A stretch of DNA of 64,000 nt from Saccharopolyspora_C sp047200635 (GCF_047200635.1 NZ_JBJZOI010000003.1:62001-126000), one strand, 5' to 3'; numbered from the stretch's first letter, positions 16,457 to 25,586 are shown. Numbers and translations are program-made. The notes: generated by a model from the sequence alone, not told the origin.

Positions 16457-18085
16457 CTACTGGCCGGGCGGCCGCGTGGTGCCCGGGGGTTCGGCGTCGC
16501 AGACCGCGCCGTCGGCCGGCAGCACACCGTCGATCAGCGCCGCGTCCACGGCGTCGTCGACGCACGGGCCGCTGGTGCGGTAGGAGGTGTGGGCGACGCC
16601 CTCGCGGGTGAGCAGGACGGCGCCCTCCAGCCGCTCCGCCACGGCCTCGGCCCAGTGGTGCGGGGAGACGTTGTCCAGCCGGCCTCCGACCACCAGGATC
16701 GGCGGGGCGCCGGCACCGGTGAGCTCCCGCGTGAAGCGGTCCTCGTTCTCGACGGGCCACAGGGCGCAGTTGAGCGCGCTGTAGGCGGCCCGGCTGCCGA
16801 GCCGTTCCCCGCGCTCGGCGATCTCCTCCGCCGCGGCGTGGTGCTCGGACAGGTCGCCCAGCTCGGGCCAGTCGGCGCACCGGACGCCGTTGTGCGGCTC
16901 CTGGAGGATCGCGAACGGTCCGCCGAACGGCGCGACCGTGATGAACGAGGCCAGGCCGTGCAGGGTCGTGCCGTTGCCCTGCTGCGCGGCCAGCAGGCCT
17001 CCGGTGAGCACGGGCCAGAGCGCGCGGTTGCCCGCGGCGCCCCGCACGGCCTCCAGGGCCATCGCCCCGTCGAGCGTGCCACCCGGTGTGAAGCCCTCCA
17101 GCGGCGGGACTCGCAGCGGCTGCGCCTCCAGATCGTCGATCAGGGCGTCGAACGCGGCTTCCGGGTCGCCGGCGCCGAAGGGGCAGACCGCCACGCCCTC
17201 GGCGCGGCAGGTCTCGAACCAGGCGTCGAGGACCTCCTCGTTGGACCGGGAGACGTCGTCCAGGAGCCGCAGCGGGTCGTTCAGCCACAGGTCGGTGTCG
17301 ACCGGGGCGTCGATCACCATCTGGCGGACGCGGTCGGGGAACAGCGTGGCGTACATGGGACCCACCACGGTGCCGTAGGAGGCGCCGTAGAAGGTGATCT
17401 GCTCCTCGCCGAGCGCGGCGCGCACCTGGTCCAGGTCCCGGGCCACGTTGTCGGTGGACAAGCTCGCCAGGAACTCGGGGCTCTGGTGGTCCAGGCAGCC
17501 CTCCGCGAAGGTCCGGGCGTCGGTGAGCAGCGCGTCGAACGGCTTCCCGCCGGGGAGGTTCGGGTCGCGGTCCTCGGCCGCCTGCTCGGCCCGCTGCTCG
17601 TCGGTGAGGCAGCGCACGGCGCCGGATTCACCAACACCGCGCGGATCCACGCCGACGACGTCGAACTGGGCGACGACGTCGGGCGAGTAGGGGCCCGCGC
17701 CGGTGGCGGCGTCGATGGACGCGACCGTCTCGGTGGCCGAGACCCCCGGGCCACCCGGGTTGATGAACAGGCTGCCGATGCGCCGGTCCGGATCGGTGGC
17801 CCGGTGCCGGGTCACCGCGAGGGGGATCTGCTCGCCGTCGGGGTCCGCGTACTCCAGCGGCACCTCGACGGTGGCGCAGTCGAGTCCCTGCCCGCACTCG
17901 GCCCACTGGACCGGGTCCGGGGTCGGCGCGGGCGCGGCCGGGTCGGAGTTCCCGGTGAGGGGGGCCAGCGCGGCCGCGCCGGTCTTGTCGGTGCAGCCGG
18001 TGAGGGCGAGCGCGGCGACGGCCAGCGCCGCGGCGATCTTCGCGGGCACCGGTGGCACGCGGGAATGTCGGGATGAGAACGGCAT
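16457..18085 (-). CDS. Secreted alpha/beta-hydrolase lipoprotein, tripeptidyl-aminopeptidase type
   Basis: A 542-residue exported hydrolase. The N-terminus has a basic start, a hydrophobic core (IAAALAVAALAL) and lipobox LTGC, so a lipidated extracellular protein. The catalytic domain shows the oxyanion-side loop FINPGGPGVSATE, VDPRGVGESG, and the nucleophile elbow GASYGTVVG (GxSxG). The C-terminal part (PPILVVGGRLDNVSPHHWAE, then the acid/His region with GVAHTSYRTSGPCVDDAVDA) matches the TAP-like C-terminal domain of the SlpD/E and Tap family of Streptomyces exopeptidases. It probably trims short peptides outside the cell. It is preceded and followed by 340-base gaps, so likely monocistronic. 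ATG start chosen because it begins the signal peptide. Confidence 0.9.
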   Translation of the reverse strand: MPFSSRHSRVPPVPAKIAAALAVAALALTGCTDKTGAAALAPLTGNSDPAAPAPTPDPVQWAECGQGLDCATVEVPLEYADPDGEQIPLAVTRHRATDPDRRIGSLFINPGGPGVSATETVASIDAATGAGPYSPDVVAQFDVVGVDPRGVGESGAVRCLTDEQRAEQAAEDRDPNLPGGKPFDALLTDARTFAEGCLDHQSPEFLASLSTDNVARDLDQVRAALGEEQITFYGASYGTVVGPMYATLFPDRVRQMVIDAPVDTDLWLNDPLRLLDDVSRSNEEVLDAWFETCRAEGVAVCPFGAGDPEAAFDALIDDLEAQPLRVPPLEGFTPGGTLDGAMALEAVRGAAGNRALWPVLTGGLLAAQQGNGTTLHGLASFITVAPFGGPFAILQEPHNGVRCADWPELGDLSEHHAAAEEIAERGERLGSRAAYSALNCALWPVENEDRFTRELTGAGAPPILVVGGRLDNVSPHHWAEAVAERLEGAVLLTREGVAHTSYRTSGPCVDDAVDAALIDGVLPADGAVCDAEPPGTTRPPGQ

Positions 18086-18421
18086 GTGATCGACGCTAGG
18101 CAGGCCGATCGTCACCGGCCTCCGCCGAAGGGTCCGGACCGGCCGACCAAAGTAGGAACGTCTCCGGACCCCGTTGCCGCGAGCGGGATCACGGTGCCGT
18201 CCGCGCGAGACCGCTCGGGCCGGTGGGTGCCGCGACGCGCGGATCGCGCGCGCCCGGCGGTGCGACCCCGTCCGCGGCGGTCGCCGCGTCGCCCCGGCAC
18301 CTCGCGGGGATCGGGCCCCGCGCGGTCGACCACGGCGGGACGGCGCGAGCGGGCCCCGCGCGGTCCGGTCGGCTCTCCGGCGACCGGTGCGGGGGCTGCG
18401 GCCGGCGCGGCCGAGCACTGC
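18086..18421. other. Intergenic, 336 bases, promoter side of the hydrolase gene
   Basis: Between the hydrolase start and the glycosyltransferase stop, both minus strand. I see no supported gene or strong hairpin. Frames here are arginine-rich shadows. Confidence 0.6.
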
Positions 18422-19186
18422 TCAGCGCGGCGCGCTGTCGGACCTCGGCGACGGGCGGGAGTCGTCGAGGGAGAGCGTCCGCAACAGGTCCGCCAGTCCG
18501 CCCGACGCCCGCCCGAGGGTGCGACCGCTGGTCCGCACGCGGACGTCGTTGGGCTGGCACACCGACGCGCCCGCCCCGACCAGCCGAGCCCACAAGCCGT
18601 GATCCTCCCCGTTGGCCACCCCGGGGAAGCCGCCGACGGCGCGGAAGAGGCTCGCGCGGACACCGAGGTTCGCCCCGTAGACGTGGCAGTGCGTGAGCCC
18701 GTGCTCGCCGCTGCGCACGTGCTCCTGGTAGCGGCGCTGGGCGCGGGCGGTGATGGCGCCGTAGTCCTGGACGTCGGCGCGGCCGGCCACCGCGTCGGCG
18801 CCGCGGTGGGCGTACCGCAGGTGGTCGTCGATCCACGTCTCGGGCACCGCCGTGTCGGCATCGGTGTGCAGCAGCCACGTCCGGTCGAGCGGTGTTCGCG
18901 GCAGCGACGCCAGGGCGCGCCGAGCGCCGAGGTTGCGCACGACGCCGAGCGGTCGCGGCCGGTGCTGGGGGAGCACCTCGACCCGGGCGATCTCATCGCT
19001 GACCAGGTGCCGCAGGCGCTGCTCCGTGCCGTCGGTGCAGCGATCCGCGACGACGCACACCGACACCGGCAGGCGCCAGCGGGAGCGGTGCGCGGCGTCG
19101 AGGACGCTTCCCACGCACGCCGCGATGGTCTCCTCCTCGTCATGGGCCGGAACGACCACGGCGACGGCCGCCACCACGTCGCTCAT
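18422..19186 (-). CDS. Family 2 glycosyltransferase
   Basis: A 254-residue GT-A-fold enzyme. The nucleotide-sugar site starts with VVVPAHDEEETIAACVGSVL; the metal-binding motif is LLHTDADTAVP (DxD type). Later come GANLGVRASLFRAVGGFP and NGEDHGLWARL, the acceptor-side ED-x motif of GT2 proteins. No membrane segment is visible, so it is cytoplasmic. It overlaps the PIG-L/methyltransferase gene by ATGA and is the last gene of a three-gene operon. With a deacetylase and a methyltransferase as partners, it probably builds or decorates a small glycoside (inference). Sugar and acceptor are not readable. Confidence 0.88.
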   Translation of the reverse strand: MSDVVAAVAVVVPAHDEEETIAACVGSVLDAAHRSRWRLPVSVCVVADRCTDGTEQRLRHLVSDEIARVEVLPQHRPRPLGVVRNLGARRALASLPRTPLDRTWLLHTDADTAVPETWIDDHLRYAHRGADAVAGRADVQDYGAITARAQRRYQEHVRSGEHGLTHCHVYGANLGVRASLFRAVGGFPGVANGEDHGLWARLVGAGASVCQPNDVRVRTSGRTLGRASGGLADLLRTLSLDDSRPSPRSDSAPR

Positions 19187-20433
19187 CGGCGCCGCAGCAC
19201 CGACACGAGGAAGTCCCGGTCCGAACAGGACGCGACGAGCGACAGGCCGGGATGCTCCTCGAGCTTCCGGTGCACCTCCGCGCCGTCGCGCGGGGCGTCG
19301 TGGGCTCGATGCCGCCAGTGCACCGCCAGCACGTCGCCGCCCGGGCGCAGCGCGTCCAGTCCGTGCGCGATCGTCGCGCCGAGCGCGTCGTCACCGAGGT
19401 AGTACAGGATCTCGCTCCACACCAGGAGATCCGCCGAGTCGCGCTCGAAGCGCGCGGGCAACGAGCGTTGCGCCAGGGAGACGGAGCGCTCGTCCGCCAG
19501 CTTCTCGCGAGCGCGCTCCACCGCGACGGCGTTCGCGTCCGAGGCCAGGACGCGGTCGCAGCGGGACGCGAGCAGGAGGGTGAGCGCTCCGGTCCCGCAC
19601 GCGGGTTCGAGCGCCGTGCCGTACCGGGGCTCCGGCAGGCACGCGAGCGCCAGCGCGCGCTTGCGCCGTTCGTACCAGGAACGCACGTCCCACGGTTCGG
19701 CACGGGCGTCGTAGAGCTCGGCGAAGCGCTCCGGCGGCGTGCCGCCGGTGAGCGGCTGCGCGAACAGCACCTCGTGGTCTCGCTGGAAGTGCACCATCAT
19801 CTCCGGGGGCAGAACGGGTTCCTCCGCGTTCGGCCCCGCGGACGTCTGGGACTCGAACGCGGCCAACGCGGCCGACTTCCGCCGCCGCTGCTCCTCGCTG
19901 AGCGGGTGGACGGCCGCGCTGGTCCAGGGGAGGGCGGGGTCCTCGTGGTCCAGCCAGTGCCAAGCCCAGACCGGGTAGGTCCACACCCGGGCCCCGGGCT
20001 GCGCCGCCCGGACGACGGCGCGTCCGATCGCCTGGTGATCGGGATGCGGATCCCCCGGCCACGGGGCCAGGCACACGTCGGCCCCGGCCAGGACCGGCCG
20101 GAGTCGCTCGACCAGTTCCTCCTCCCGTTCCGCCAGGCCCGAGTCGGGGAATTCGAGCCAGCGGACCCGCGGCTCGGCGATGCCCTGCGCCGCGGTCGCC
20201 GCCCGCAGCTCCCGCCGCCGGGTGCTGCGGAGCTCTCGGCGTCCCGCCTCGTCGAGCGAGGGGAAGGCCGCTTCGCCATCGGTGGCGATGACGAATTCCA
20301 CCTGCGTTCCTCGCGCGTGCAGCTCCTGCACGAGACCACCGATGCCGAGGCTCTCGTCGTCCGGATGCGCTGAGATCACCGCGACCCGGTGCCACGCACC
20401 GGTGTCGAGACGGGGCAGGGCTCGCCTCGCCAC
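19183..20433 (-). CDS. Bifunctional PIG-L-type deacetylase / SAM methyltransferase
   Basis: A 416-residue two-domain enzyme. Residues 1 to about 220 form a PIG-L/LmbE zinc deacetylase, with AHPDDE near residue 22 and the later zinc ligand in PHPDHQAIG. Residues about 230-416 are a NodS-like class I methyltransferase with LEPACGTGALTLLLA and ILYYLGDD. PIG-L enzymes remove acetyl from GlcNAc-containing molecules such as mycothiol and lincosamide precursors. This fused form travels with acyl-CoA-dehydrogenase-like and GT2 genes in many actinomycetes; the pathway has no assigned product that I know of. GTG start 29 bases after the preceding gene; 3' end overlaps the glycosyltransferase start. Confidence 0.88.
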   Translation of the reverse strand: MARRALPRLDTGAWHRVAVISAHPDDESLGIGGLVQELHARGTQVEFVIATDGEAAFPSLDEAGRRELRSTRRRELRAATAAQGIAEPRVRWLEFPDSGLAEREEELVERLRPVLAGADVCLAPWPGDPHPDHQAIGRAVVRAAQPGARVWTYPVWAWHWLDHEDPALPWTSAAVHPLSEEQRRRKSAALAAFESQTSAGPNAEEPVLPPEMMVHFQRDHEVLFAQPLTGGTPPERFAELYDARAEPWDVRSWYERRKRALALACLPEPRYGTALEPACGTGALTLLLASRCDRVLASDANAVAVERAREKLADERSVSLAQRSLPARFERDSADLLVWSEILYYLGDDALGATIAHGLDALRPGGDVLAVHWRHRAHDAPRDGAEVHRKLEEHPGLSLVASCSDRDFLVSVLRRR

Positions 20434-20462
20434 GTCGACGCGCCAGCGTTGTTCGCGTGCGG

Positions 20463-21473
20463 TCAGCTCGATCCCCTCCCTTCCCCGTCTCCTTCGAGAG
20501 CCTGGCGCCCCCAGTCGGCGAGCTCGCGCTCCGTGGCGTGCTGGCGAACGTATATCTGCAGGTCAGCGAGGCGCTGGGACAGCAGCGCGTCCCGCGAGAG
20601 CGCGACGGGACCGGCGAGCCGGGGTGCGAGGTCCAGGGCCTGCCGCGCGGCGCTCTCCGCCGCGCACCTGCACCGCCACGCGGCGGCTCGCGGCGTGGGA
20701 CCGGAACCGGCGTCGATGCCGTCGGCCGTGCGCGTCAGCACGGAATCAGCCTGCTCCACCGCCAACCGCAGGGCGCCGAGCCGCGCCAGCTTGTGCTGGT
20801 CCGCGGCCGAGGTCCGCAGGTTCGCCACGACGGAGTCCCACAGGCCGAGAACACCCCCGAACCACACCGCCGCCACCCCGGCACCGCCGAGGAAGAAGCC
20901 GGGCCGCCCGGTGTAGAAGCCGGGCTCGCCGACCACGGATCCCGCTGCCAGCGGAAGGTCGCGCAGCACGACGTCGAGCGTGTCGGAACCGGCCATGCCC
21001 GCCGCGCGCCAACTCCCGGGGACCGGGTGCGCGGTGCCGGGTTCCACCGCGATGTCGAACAGCACATCGCGGGTGGAATCCTCCGCCGAGGCGGGTCGGG
21101 CGACGAGCAGCGCGCGGTCCACCAAAGTGGCACCCGAGCACATCGGCACCGTCCCGGTGAGCACACCGCCCGCGTCGTCGAGCACGGCGCCGGCGCCTCC
21201 CGCGCGCGACGCCCACACCCCGTAGGCCGCGCCCGGTACCGGCTTCCGGCCCGCCTCGCGGAGGATGGCCACCGCATCGGTGTGGCCTTCCACCAGCCTG
21301 GCCAACGACAGGTCCTCGCGGCCGTACGAGGCCAGCGAGGACCACCTCCCCCGCGTGTTCCCCTCACCGGGCATCGGGAGGTCGAGAGCGTCGCGCTCGA
21401 TCAGTTCACGCAGCGCACGACCGGGCGAGGTCCCGGCAACGCGTTCTCGACCCGTCGTGCCGAGCTCCGTCAT
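20463..21473 (-). CDS. Acyl-CoA-dehydrogenase-family protein
   Basis: A 336-residue flavoprotein-like protein, the first gene of the three-gene operon. Family features include LVEGHTDAVAILREAG in the N-terminal helical part, GVWASRAGG and GTVPMCSGATLVDRALLVA in the middle beta domain, and a C-terminal four-helix part (AVEQADSVLTRTADG; SRDALLSQRLADLQIYVRQH). It is shorter than classical acyl-CoA dehydrogenases (about 380), and I do not see the usual catalytic Glu context, so it may be a divergent member such as an acyl-CoA-independent oxidase. The ATG is preceded by GGAAGGA. Its constant partners suggest it oxidises or desaturates the molecule made by the operon; that is inference. Confidence 0.8.
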   Translation of the reverse strand: MTELGTTGRERVAGTSPGRALRELIERDALDLPMPGEGNTRGRWSSLASYGREDLSLARLVEGHTDAVAILREAGRKPVPGAAYGVWASRAGGAGAVLDDAGGVLTGTVPMCSGATLVDRALLVARPASAEDSTRDVLFDIAVEPGTAHPVPGSWRAAGMAGSDTLDVVLRDLPLAAGSVVGEPGFYTGRPGFFLGGAGVAAVWFGGVLGLWDSVVANLRTSAADQHKLARLGALRLAVEQADSVLTRTADGIDAGSGPTPRAAAWRCRCAAESAARQALDLAPRLAGPVALSRDALLSQRLADLQIYVRQHATERELADWGRQALEGDGEGRGSS

Positions 21474-21847
21474 GCCCGTCCTTCCCGTCCTCGTGCGACT
21501 GCTGTTCAGCGGTGTTCACCCGCGCGGTGCTCGATGTGGCGTGCTGCGCACCGTCGCCTGGCGGGAGGAATGCGAACCCGGTCGGATCGAGACGCGGCCG
21601 AGCTCGGCCACGAGCGCGCCAGCCGCGCGCGAGATCAGCGGGAGAGGACGCGCGTTCCGGTGCGACCACCGCGCCCGGCGGATCCCGACCTCCGACCGCG
21701 ATCCGCTGGGTCGGCCTCGCCCGGGAGCGACGCCGACCTAGTCGAGGGATTGCCCAGTTCGCTCCGCGCGCACACCTGAGCGGCCGGACCGCGCCGGAAG
21801 CCGCGGGCCGGCCGGGGCCGGGACGCCCCGCCCGGCACGGTGAGCGG
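21474..21847. other. Intergenic, 374 bases, promoter side of the acyl-CoA-dehydrogenase operon
   Basis: Lies between the operon start and the STAS gene stop (both minus). No supported gene. It should hold the promoter of the three-gene operon. No clear operator or terminator seen. Confidence 0.6.
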
Positions 21848-22318
21848 TCACGAAGTGGCCGAAGCCGCCGTCGCGCCGACCAGGTCGTCGTGCAGCGCGA
21901 AGTGATCGGTGAGCCCGCCCGCGAGCAGCGCCCGGCGCAGGCAGCGCGGCCGGCCCACGAGCCGCAGCTGCCGGCCCGTCATCCGGGTGCGGTGTTGGAC
22001 CTCGGTGAGCAGGGCCAGCGCGGCGCACCCCACGAAGGTGGTCCGCGACAGGTCGAGCACCAGCACGGTCGCGGTCGCGGTCAGGCGGGGCAGCACCAGC
22101 TCGCGCAGGCGAACCGTCCCCACCTCGTCGAGGTCCCCGCTCACCTGGACGACGATGACGTTGCGCGTGCCGCGGTTCAGCCGCAGCCGCAGCGCGCTCG
22201 ATCCAGGGGTGGGTGCCTCGCTGCCAGCGAGTTCGATCGTGTGCCGGAGGGCCGAGTCCTGGGTGACGGTGCTCGGGCGCTCGGTCGGATTGGTGTCGGG
22301 TTCGGTGGTCACGGTCAT
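21848..22318 (-). CDS. STAS-domain anti-sigma-factor antagonist
   Basis: A 156-residue cytoplasmic protein. The STAS domain runs from about residue 50: VIVVQVSGDLDEVGTVRLRE, then LVLDLSRTTFVGCAALALL, where the phosphorylatable Ser of SpoIIAA-type proteins (usual context DLSxVxFxDSSG) is replaced by the sequence FVGCAAL. The normally phosphorylated Ser therefore seems to be Cys or absent, which may make this antagonist insensitive to kinase control. The ATG at 22318 is preceded by AGGAGA; an upstream ATG at 22387 is less likely. The partner anti-sigma factor is not in the window. Confidence 0.88.
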   Translation of the reverse strand: MTVTTEPDTNPTERPSTVTQDSALRHTIELAGSEAPTPGSSALRLRLNRGTRNVIVVQVSGDLDEVGTVRLRELVLPRLTATATVLVLDLSRTTFVGCAALALLTEVQHRTRMTGRQLRLVGRPRCLRRALLAGGLTDHFALHDDLVGATAASATS

Positions 22319-23190
22319 GGCTGTCTCCTGACTCCACAACCAGCGCAAGACCCTCGGGCACTCGATGCCGTCGCCGCGGACGTTCATGTCGAACCGGGCC
22401 GGGAGATCGAGGCGGAAGAAGAAGCTCCGCGTTCGGGAGAGTTACGCGCGTGGTCGGGTGGTACTGCGAACCAGCTGTGCTCTCAACCGGACTTGACCCG
22501 ACGCTACATGCCACCACGGGCTCGTGGCTATGCCGCACATCACCCGTCCGGGAGACGCCGCGCGCGGGTGCGGTCGCCGAGGTCAGGCAGATGATCTCCC
22601 CCGACTCCTTCCCGGGGTTCCAGGGCGAGTGGCGGTGGCGCCGCGGAAGACCTCGTCGACGGCCGGGCCCGACGGCACGAGCCCGCGCCCGGGCTTCAGC
22701 CCGGAGAGCCCGCGGCCGAAGCTCGGTCGCGGCCCGCGCCGCCGCCCTCATCGCCCCCGGTGACCGGGCCGATGCCGTCGGATCGGTGCCGCGGCTGAAG
22801 ACCTCGACCGTGGTGCCACGCCTGGCTCGACGCCGATCCCGTCGTGTTCGGCGAGGCCGCCACACCGGAGTTCGGCGTCCGCAGGGCGTTCGGACCGGTC
22901 ACCAGCGGACCACTCCGCCGGAGAGTGACCGCGCTGCGCTGCCGGTCGGCACCCCGGCGAGGTGCTGGGCCAGGTCCCCGATGGGAAAGGGGGAGCACCG
23001 GCGAACGGTCCGGGCAGCGCGCCCGAACCCGGATCCGGGCGCTGAGCCGACAGCGGATCGCGCTGTGCGACGGCCACCGGTCCAGGGCGTGGCGGCCCAC
23101 GCCAGCTCGGACGCGCTCACCCGCGCGGACCCACCGACCCGGCCACCCCGACGGCATCGCGGTGGCGTTGCTCCCCCTGAACGGTGCCCG
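22319..23190. other. 872-base gap with no supported gene
   Basis: Every long frame here is arginine/proline-rich and lacks recognisable motifs on either strand. The first part must contain the promoter of the STAS gene. The rest, 22.4-23.2 kb, is unusually long for this genome if it holds nothing; it may be decayed sequence. Confidence 0.5.
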
Positions 23191-23592
23191 TCAACGCGCC
23201 ATCCGGACGAGCGCGATGAGGTCGTGGCGGCGGAACCAGGCAGCGACGAGCACCAGTGCCAGCGTGACTGCCGGGATGCCGACCAGCTCCGGGTTCTGGA
23301 TGGCGGTCAGTCCCGTCGCTCCGACCATCAGCGGGATCTGGCAGGCCAGGGCGAGGGCGCACAAACGGGGGACGAGCAGCGCGATCGCCCCGGCGAGCTC
23401 GAGCCAGCCGACGGCGATCATGCCGGGCATCCCCAGCCCGACCAGGTCGAACGGCGGCTGGGCGATCGGGTTCCCCAGCATCTTCGGCAACGCGATGAAC
23501 GCGAAGACGACGGCCAGCAGGACCTGCAGCGCCCAGAGGGCGACGGTGCCGGCGGCGGAGCGGTGTCGGACGGGAGAAGAGGCCGTGCTCAT
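23191..23592 (-). CDS. DoxX-family membrane protein
   Basis: A 133-residue protein with four predicted membrane helices: ALWALQVLLAVVFAFIALPK, MIAVGWLELAGAIALLVP, LALACQIPLMVGATGLTAI and IPAVTLALVLVAAWF. The pattern, with a basic C-terminal tail (FRRHDLIALVRMAR), fits small DoxX/DoxD-like proteins. These are often linked to redox stress, but their activity is poorly defined. ATG start at 23592. It follows the HIT gene on the same strand after 50 bases and could share its transcript. Confidence 0.85.
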   Translation of the reverse strand: MSTASSPVRHRSAAGTVALWALQVLLAVVFAFIALPKMLGNPIAQPPFDLVGLGMPGMIAVGWLELAGAIALLVPRLCALALACQIPLMVGATGLTAIQNPELVGIPAVTLALVLVAAWFRRHDLIALVRMAR

Positions 23593-23642
23593 GGCTGTTC
23601 CGTTCGTCGGCGGCGACCACGGGGCGGGTCGCGGTGGGGAGT

Positions 23643-24080
23643 TCATCGGGTGGCGGCGAGGCGGCGGTGGATCCGCTCGCGCAGCTCGCCGAGCTGCGCA
23701 GCGCTCCCGGGTGCACCGGCGCGGGTGTGCTGCGCCGGGTCGGCGTAGCGGGGTATCACGTGGAAGTGCAGGTGGAACACGGTCTGTCCGGCGGCGGCCT
23801 CGTTGAACTGGACGACCTGAACGCCGGCCGGGGCCAGCTCGTCGGTCAGCGCGCGGGCGATCCGCTGCACGACCCGCACGAGCGAGCCGAGCTGCGCGGG
23901 GCTCGCGTCCAGCAGGGTCCGCGGAGCCCCGCTCTTCGGGACCACCAGCGTGTGCCCGGGTGACTGGGGGAAGGCATCGAGGAAGGCCATGACCTCGTCG
24001 TCCTCGTGGACGGTGTGCGCGGGCGCCTCCCCGCGGATGATCTTCGCGAAGACGTTGTCGGGATCGTAGGACGTGCTCAT
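23643..24080 (-). CDS. HIT-family nucleotide hydrolase
   Basis: A 145-residue histidine-triad protein. The N-terminal part is NVFAKIIRGEAPAHTVHEDD, a HINT-like opening; PGHTLVVPKS comes in the middle; the active site is QTVFHLHFHVIPRY, with the HxHxH triad near residue 110. Length and motifs match the HinT/protein kinase C inhibitor branch, which hydrolyses AMP-lysine-like phosphoramidates. The ATG at 24080 is preceded by AGGAGA at about 6 bases. It is probably co-transcribed with the DoxX gene. Confidence 0.93.
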   Translation of the reverse strand: MSTSYDPDNVFAKIIRGEAPAHTVHEDDEVMAFLDAFPQSPGHTLVVPKSGAPRTLLDASPAQLGSLVRVVQRIARALTDELAPAGVQVVQFNEAAAGQTVFHLHFHVIPRYADPAQHTRAGAPGSAAQLGELRERIHRRLAATR

Positions 24081-24211
24081 CGGGTCTCCTGGCATCGTGC
24101 GGTGGTGCCATTGACGGCCATGCCGCCGCGGCACGCTCAAGTCCGTCCGTCCGAGAAGTGACGGTGCTCATGCCCCGCGGGGCCCAGGTTGATCGTGACG
24201 TCCGTCCGATG

Positions 24212-24508
24212 TCACCCTGCCCCGGCCGGTGGCGGGACATCGTCGATTTCCGCGCACGGCTCGGGAATCGCGCTGATGGCCCGGGTTGGTACGCCACCGA
24301 GCAGGATCGCGCGGAAGCGGTCCTCGTTGGGTTTCCGGAGAAAGCTGTCGGTGTGCGGGGAAATCCAGCCCAGGCGGCACTGCTCGGCGTCTTCGGCGGC
24401 GATCGTGTCTTGACCGAACGAGGAGTTTTCTCGAGCGTCGGCGCCGATCGTGGCCTGCGCGATCCCGGACGGTCCTGGCCCCGGACCTCGCCACGCGAAC
24501 GACGTTCC
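24212..24508 (-). pseudogene. Start-less coding-like segment, unknown
   Basis: A 98-codon open stretch without ATG, GTG or TTG near its 5' end, ending in TGA at 24212-24214. Its translation looks like real protein rather than shadow: GADARENSSFGQDTIAAEDA, then EQCRLGWISPHTDSFLRKPN and EDRFRAILLGGVPTRAIS. An ATG in another frame (24518) precedes it with a plausible amino-terminal start, so a frameshift near 24490 may have broken the gene. I do not recognise the family. It lies between the HIT gene and the CRISPR array. Confidence 0.4.
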
Positions 24509-24599
24509 TCACCCGCATTCAGCGAGGCGCCTTGGCCGGTTAGCTGCCCAGCCGACTTCGGCCGGACCGCCCGGCTGGCCGTGAAAACCGGTGCTCGAT

Positions 24600-24767
24600 G
24601 AGATCACCTTGCGGCCCGAGGACGGGCGAAGTCGATTGGCGTCGGTCAACGGACTAATCGATGCCATGTTGTTGACCACGGAGCTGCCGAGGGGGATGCG
24701 CTACCGTCCCACCATGAGGAGCTTCCAAAACGCGCGGCACCGCTTCTAAAGCCCCAGCTCGCGAAGG
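24600..24767 (+). promoter_or_regulatory. Putative CRISPR leader
   Basis: The 168 bases before the first repeat are lower in G+C than the flanks and contain no supported gene. In type I-E systems the leader adjoins the 5' (GTG-type) side of the repeat, which is this side. Orientation is inferred from repeat polarity, not from spacer age, because all repeats are identical. Confidence 0.45.
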
Positions 24768-25528
24768 GTGCTCTCCACGCACGTGGAGGTGTTCCGGTGT
24801 TCGGCACCGCCTTCACCAACGAGCTGATGTGCTCTCCACGCACGTGGAGGTGTTCCGCCGTGGTCGACGGTGCGAACCCCGATCGTGAAGTGCTCTCCAC
24901 GCACGTGGAGGTGTTCCGTCCTCGGCCCAACCACCGCCCGGATAGAACTCGTGCTCTCCACGCACGTGGAGGTGTTCCGTGCCTGGACTGCCACGAGTCC
25001 TGCGCCACGACGTGCTCTCCACGCACGTGGAGGTGTTCCGCTCCTTGAGCCGTCGGGTCAGGCGATCATGCAGTGCTCTCCACGCACGTGGAGGTGTTCC
25101 GTGCTCGGCCTCAGCCAGTCCCAGCAGCGAGCTGTGCTCTCCACGCACGTGGAGGTGTTCCGACACCTTGCATGACATGTGCGACTGGCTTGACGTGCTC
25201 TCCACGCACGTGGAGGTGTTCCGCCCGGTGTGGAGATTGCACGCGAGCTCGGCATGTGCTCTCCACGCACGTGGAGGTGTTCCGGCGCGGCCCTGGGTGA
25301 GCAGGAGGCCAAGGTCGTGCTCTCCACGCACGTGGAGGTGTTCCGCCCGACGACGTGTTGTCGATGCCGGTGCCCGCGTGCTCTCCACGCACGTGGAGGT
25401 GTTCCGGTTGCCATGCGCGCGAGCCGTCGCGACGTGCTGTGCTCTCCACGCACGTGGAGGTGTTCCGCCATGACGGAGGAGAGGCTGCCGCCGCAGTCGG
25501 TGCTCTCCACGCACGTGGAGGTGTTCCG
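24768..25528 (+). CRISPR. Type I-E-like CRISPR array, 13 repeats and 12 spacers
   Basis: Thirteen identical 29-base repeats start at 24768, 24829, 24890 and so on every 61 bases to 25500, so every spacer is exactly 32 bases. The repeat begins GTGCTCTCCACG and ends GGTGTTCCG; its middle CTCCACG/CGTGGAG forms a 7-bp stem around CA. Length, 32-base spacing and the GTG...CCG ends fit actinobacterial type I-E arrays. No terminal repeat is degenerate, so the array shows no visible trailer decay. Protein-like frames through the array (repeats of SPRTWRCS or TSTCVEST) are artefacts of the repeat. No cas gene lies in the window. Confidence 0.98.
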
Positions 25529-25586
25529 GCCCGCCCCGCTTGATCGCGGCCCCACCGGACCGGCCGCGGGCGACCTCGATCGGTGG

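Noticed and set aside
22696..23157. Candidate gene in the 22.3-23.2 kb gap
   Set aside because: No start with a ribosome site, no recognisable sequence, and arginine-rich composition in every frame.
24797..25555. Protein-like frames through the CRISPR array on both strands with repeated SPRTWRCS or TSTCVEST
   Set aside because: The repetition comes from the 29-base repeat, not from a repeat protein.
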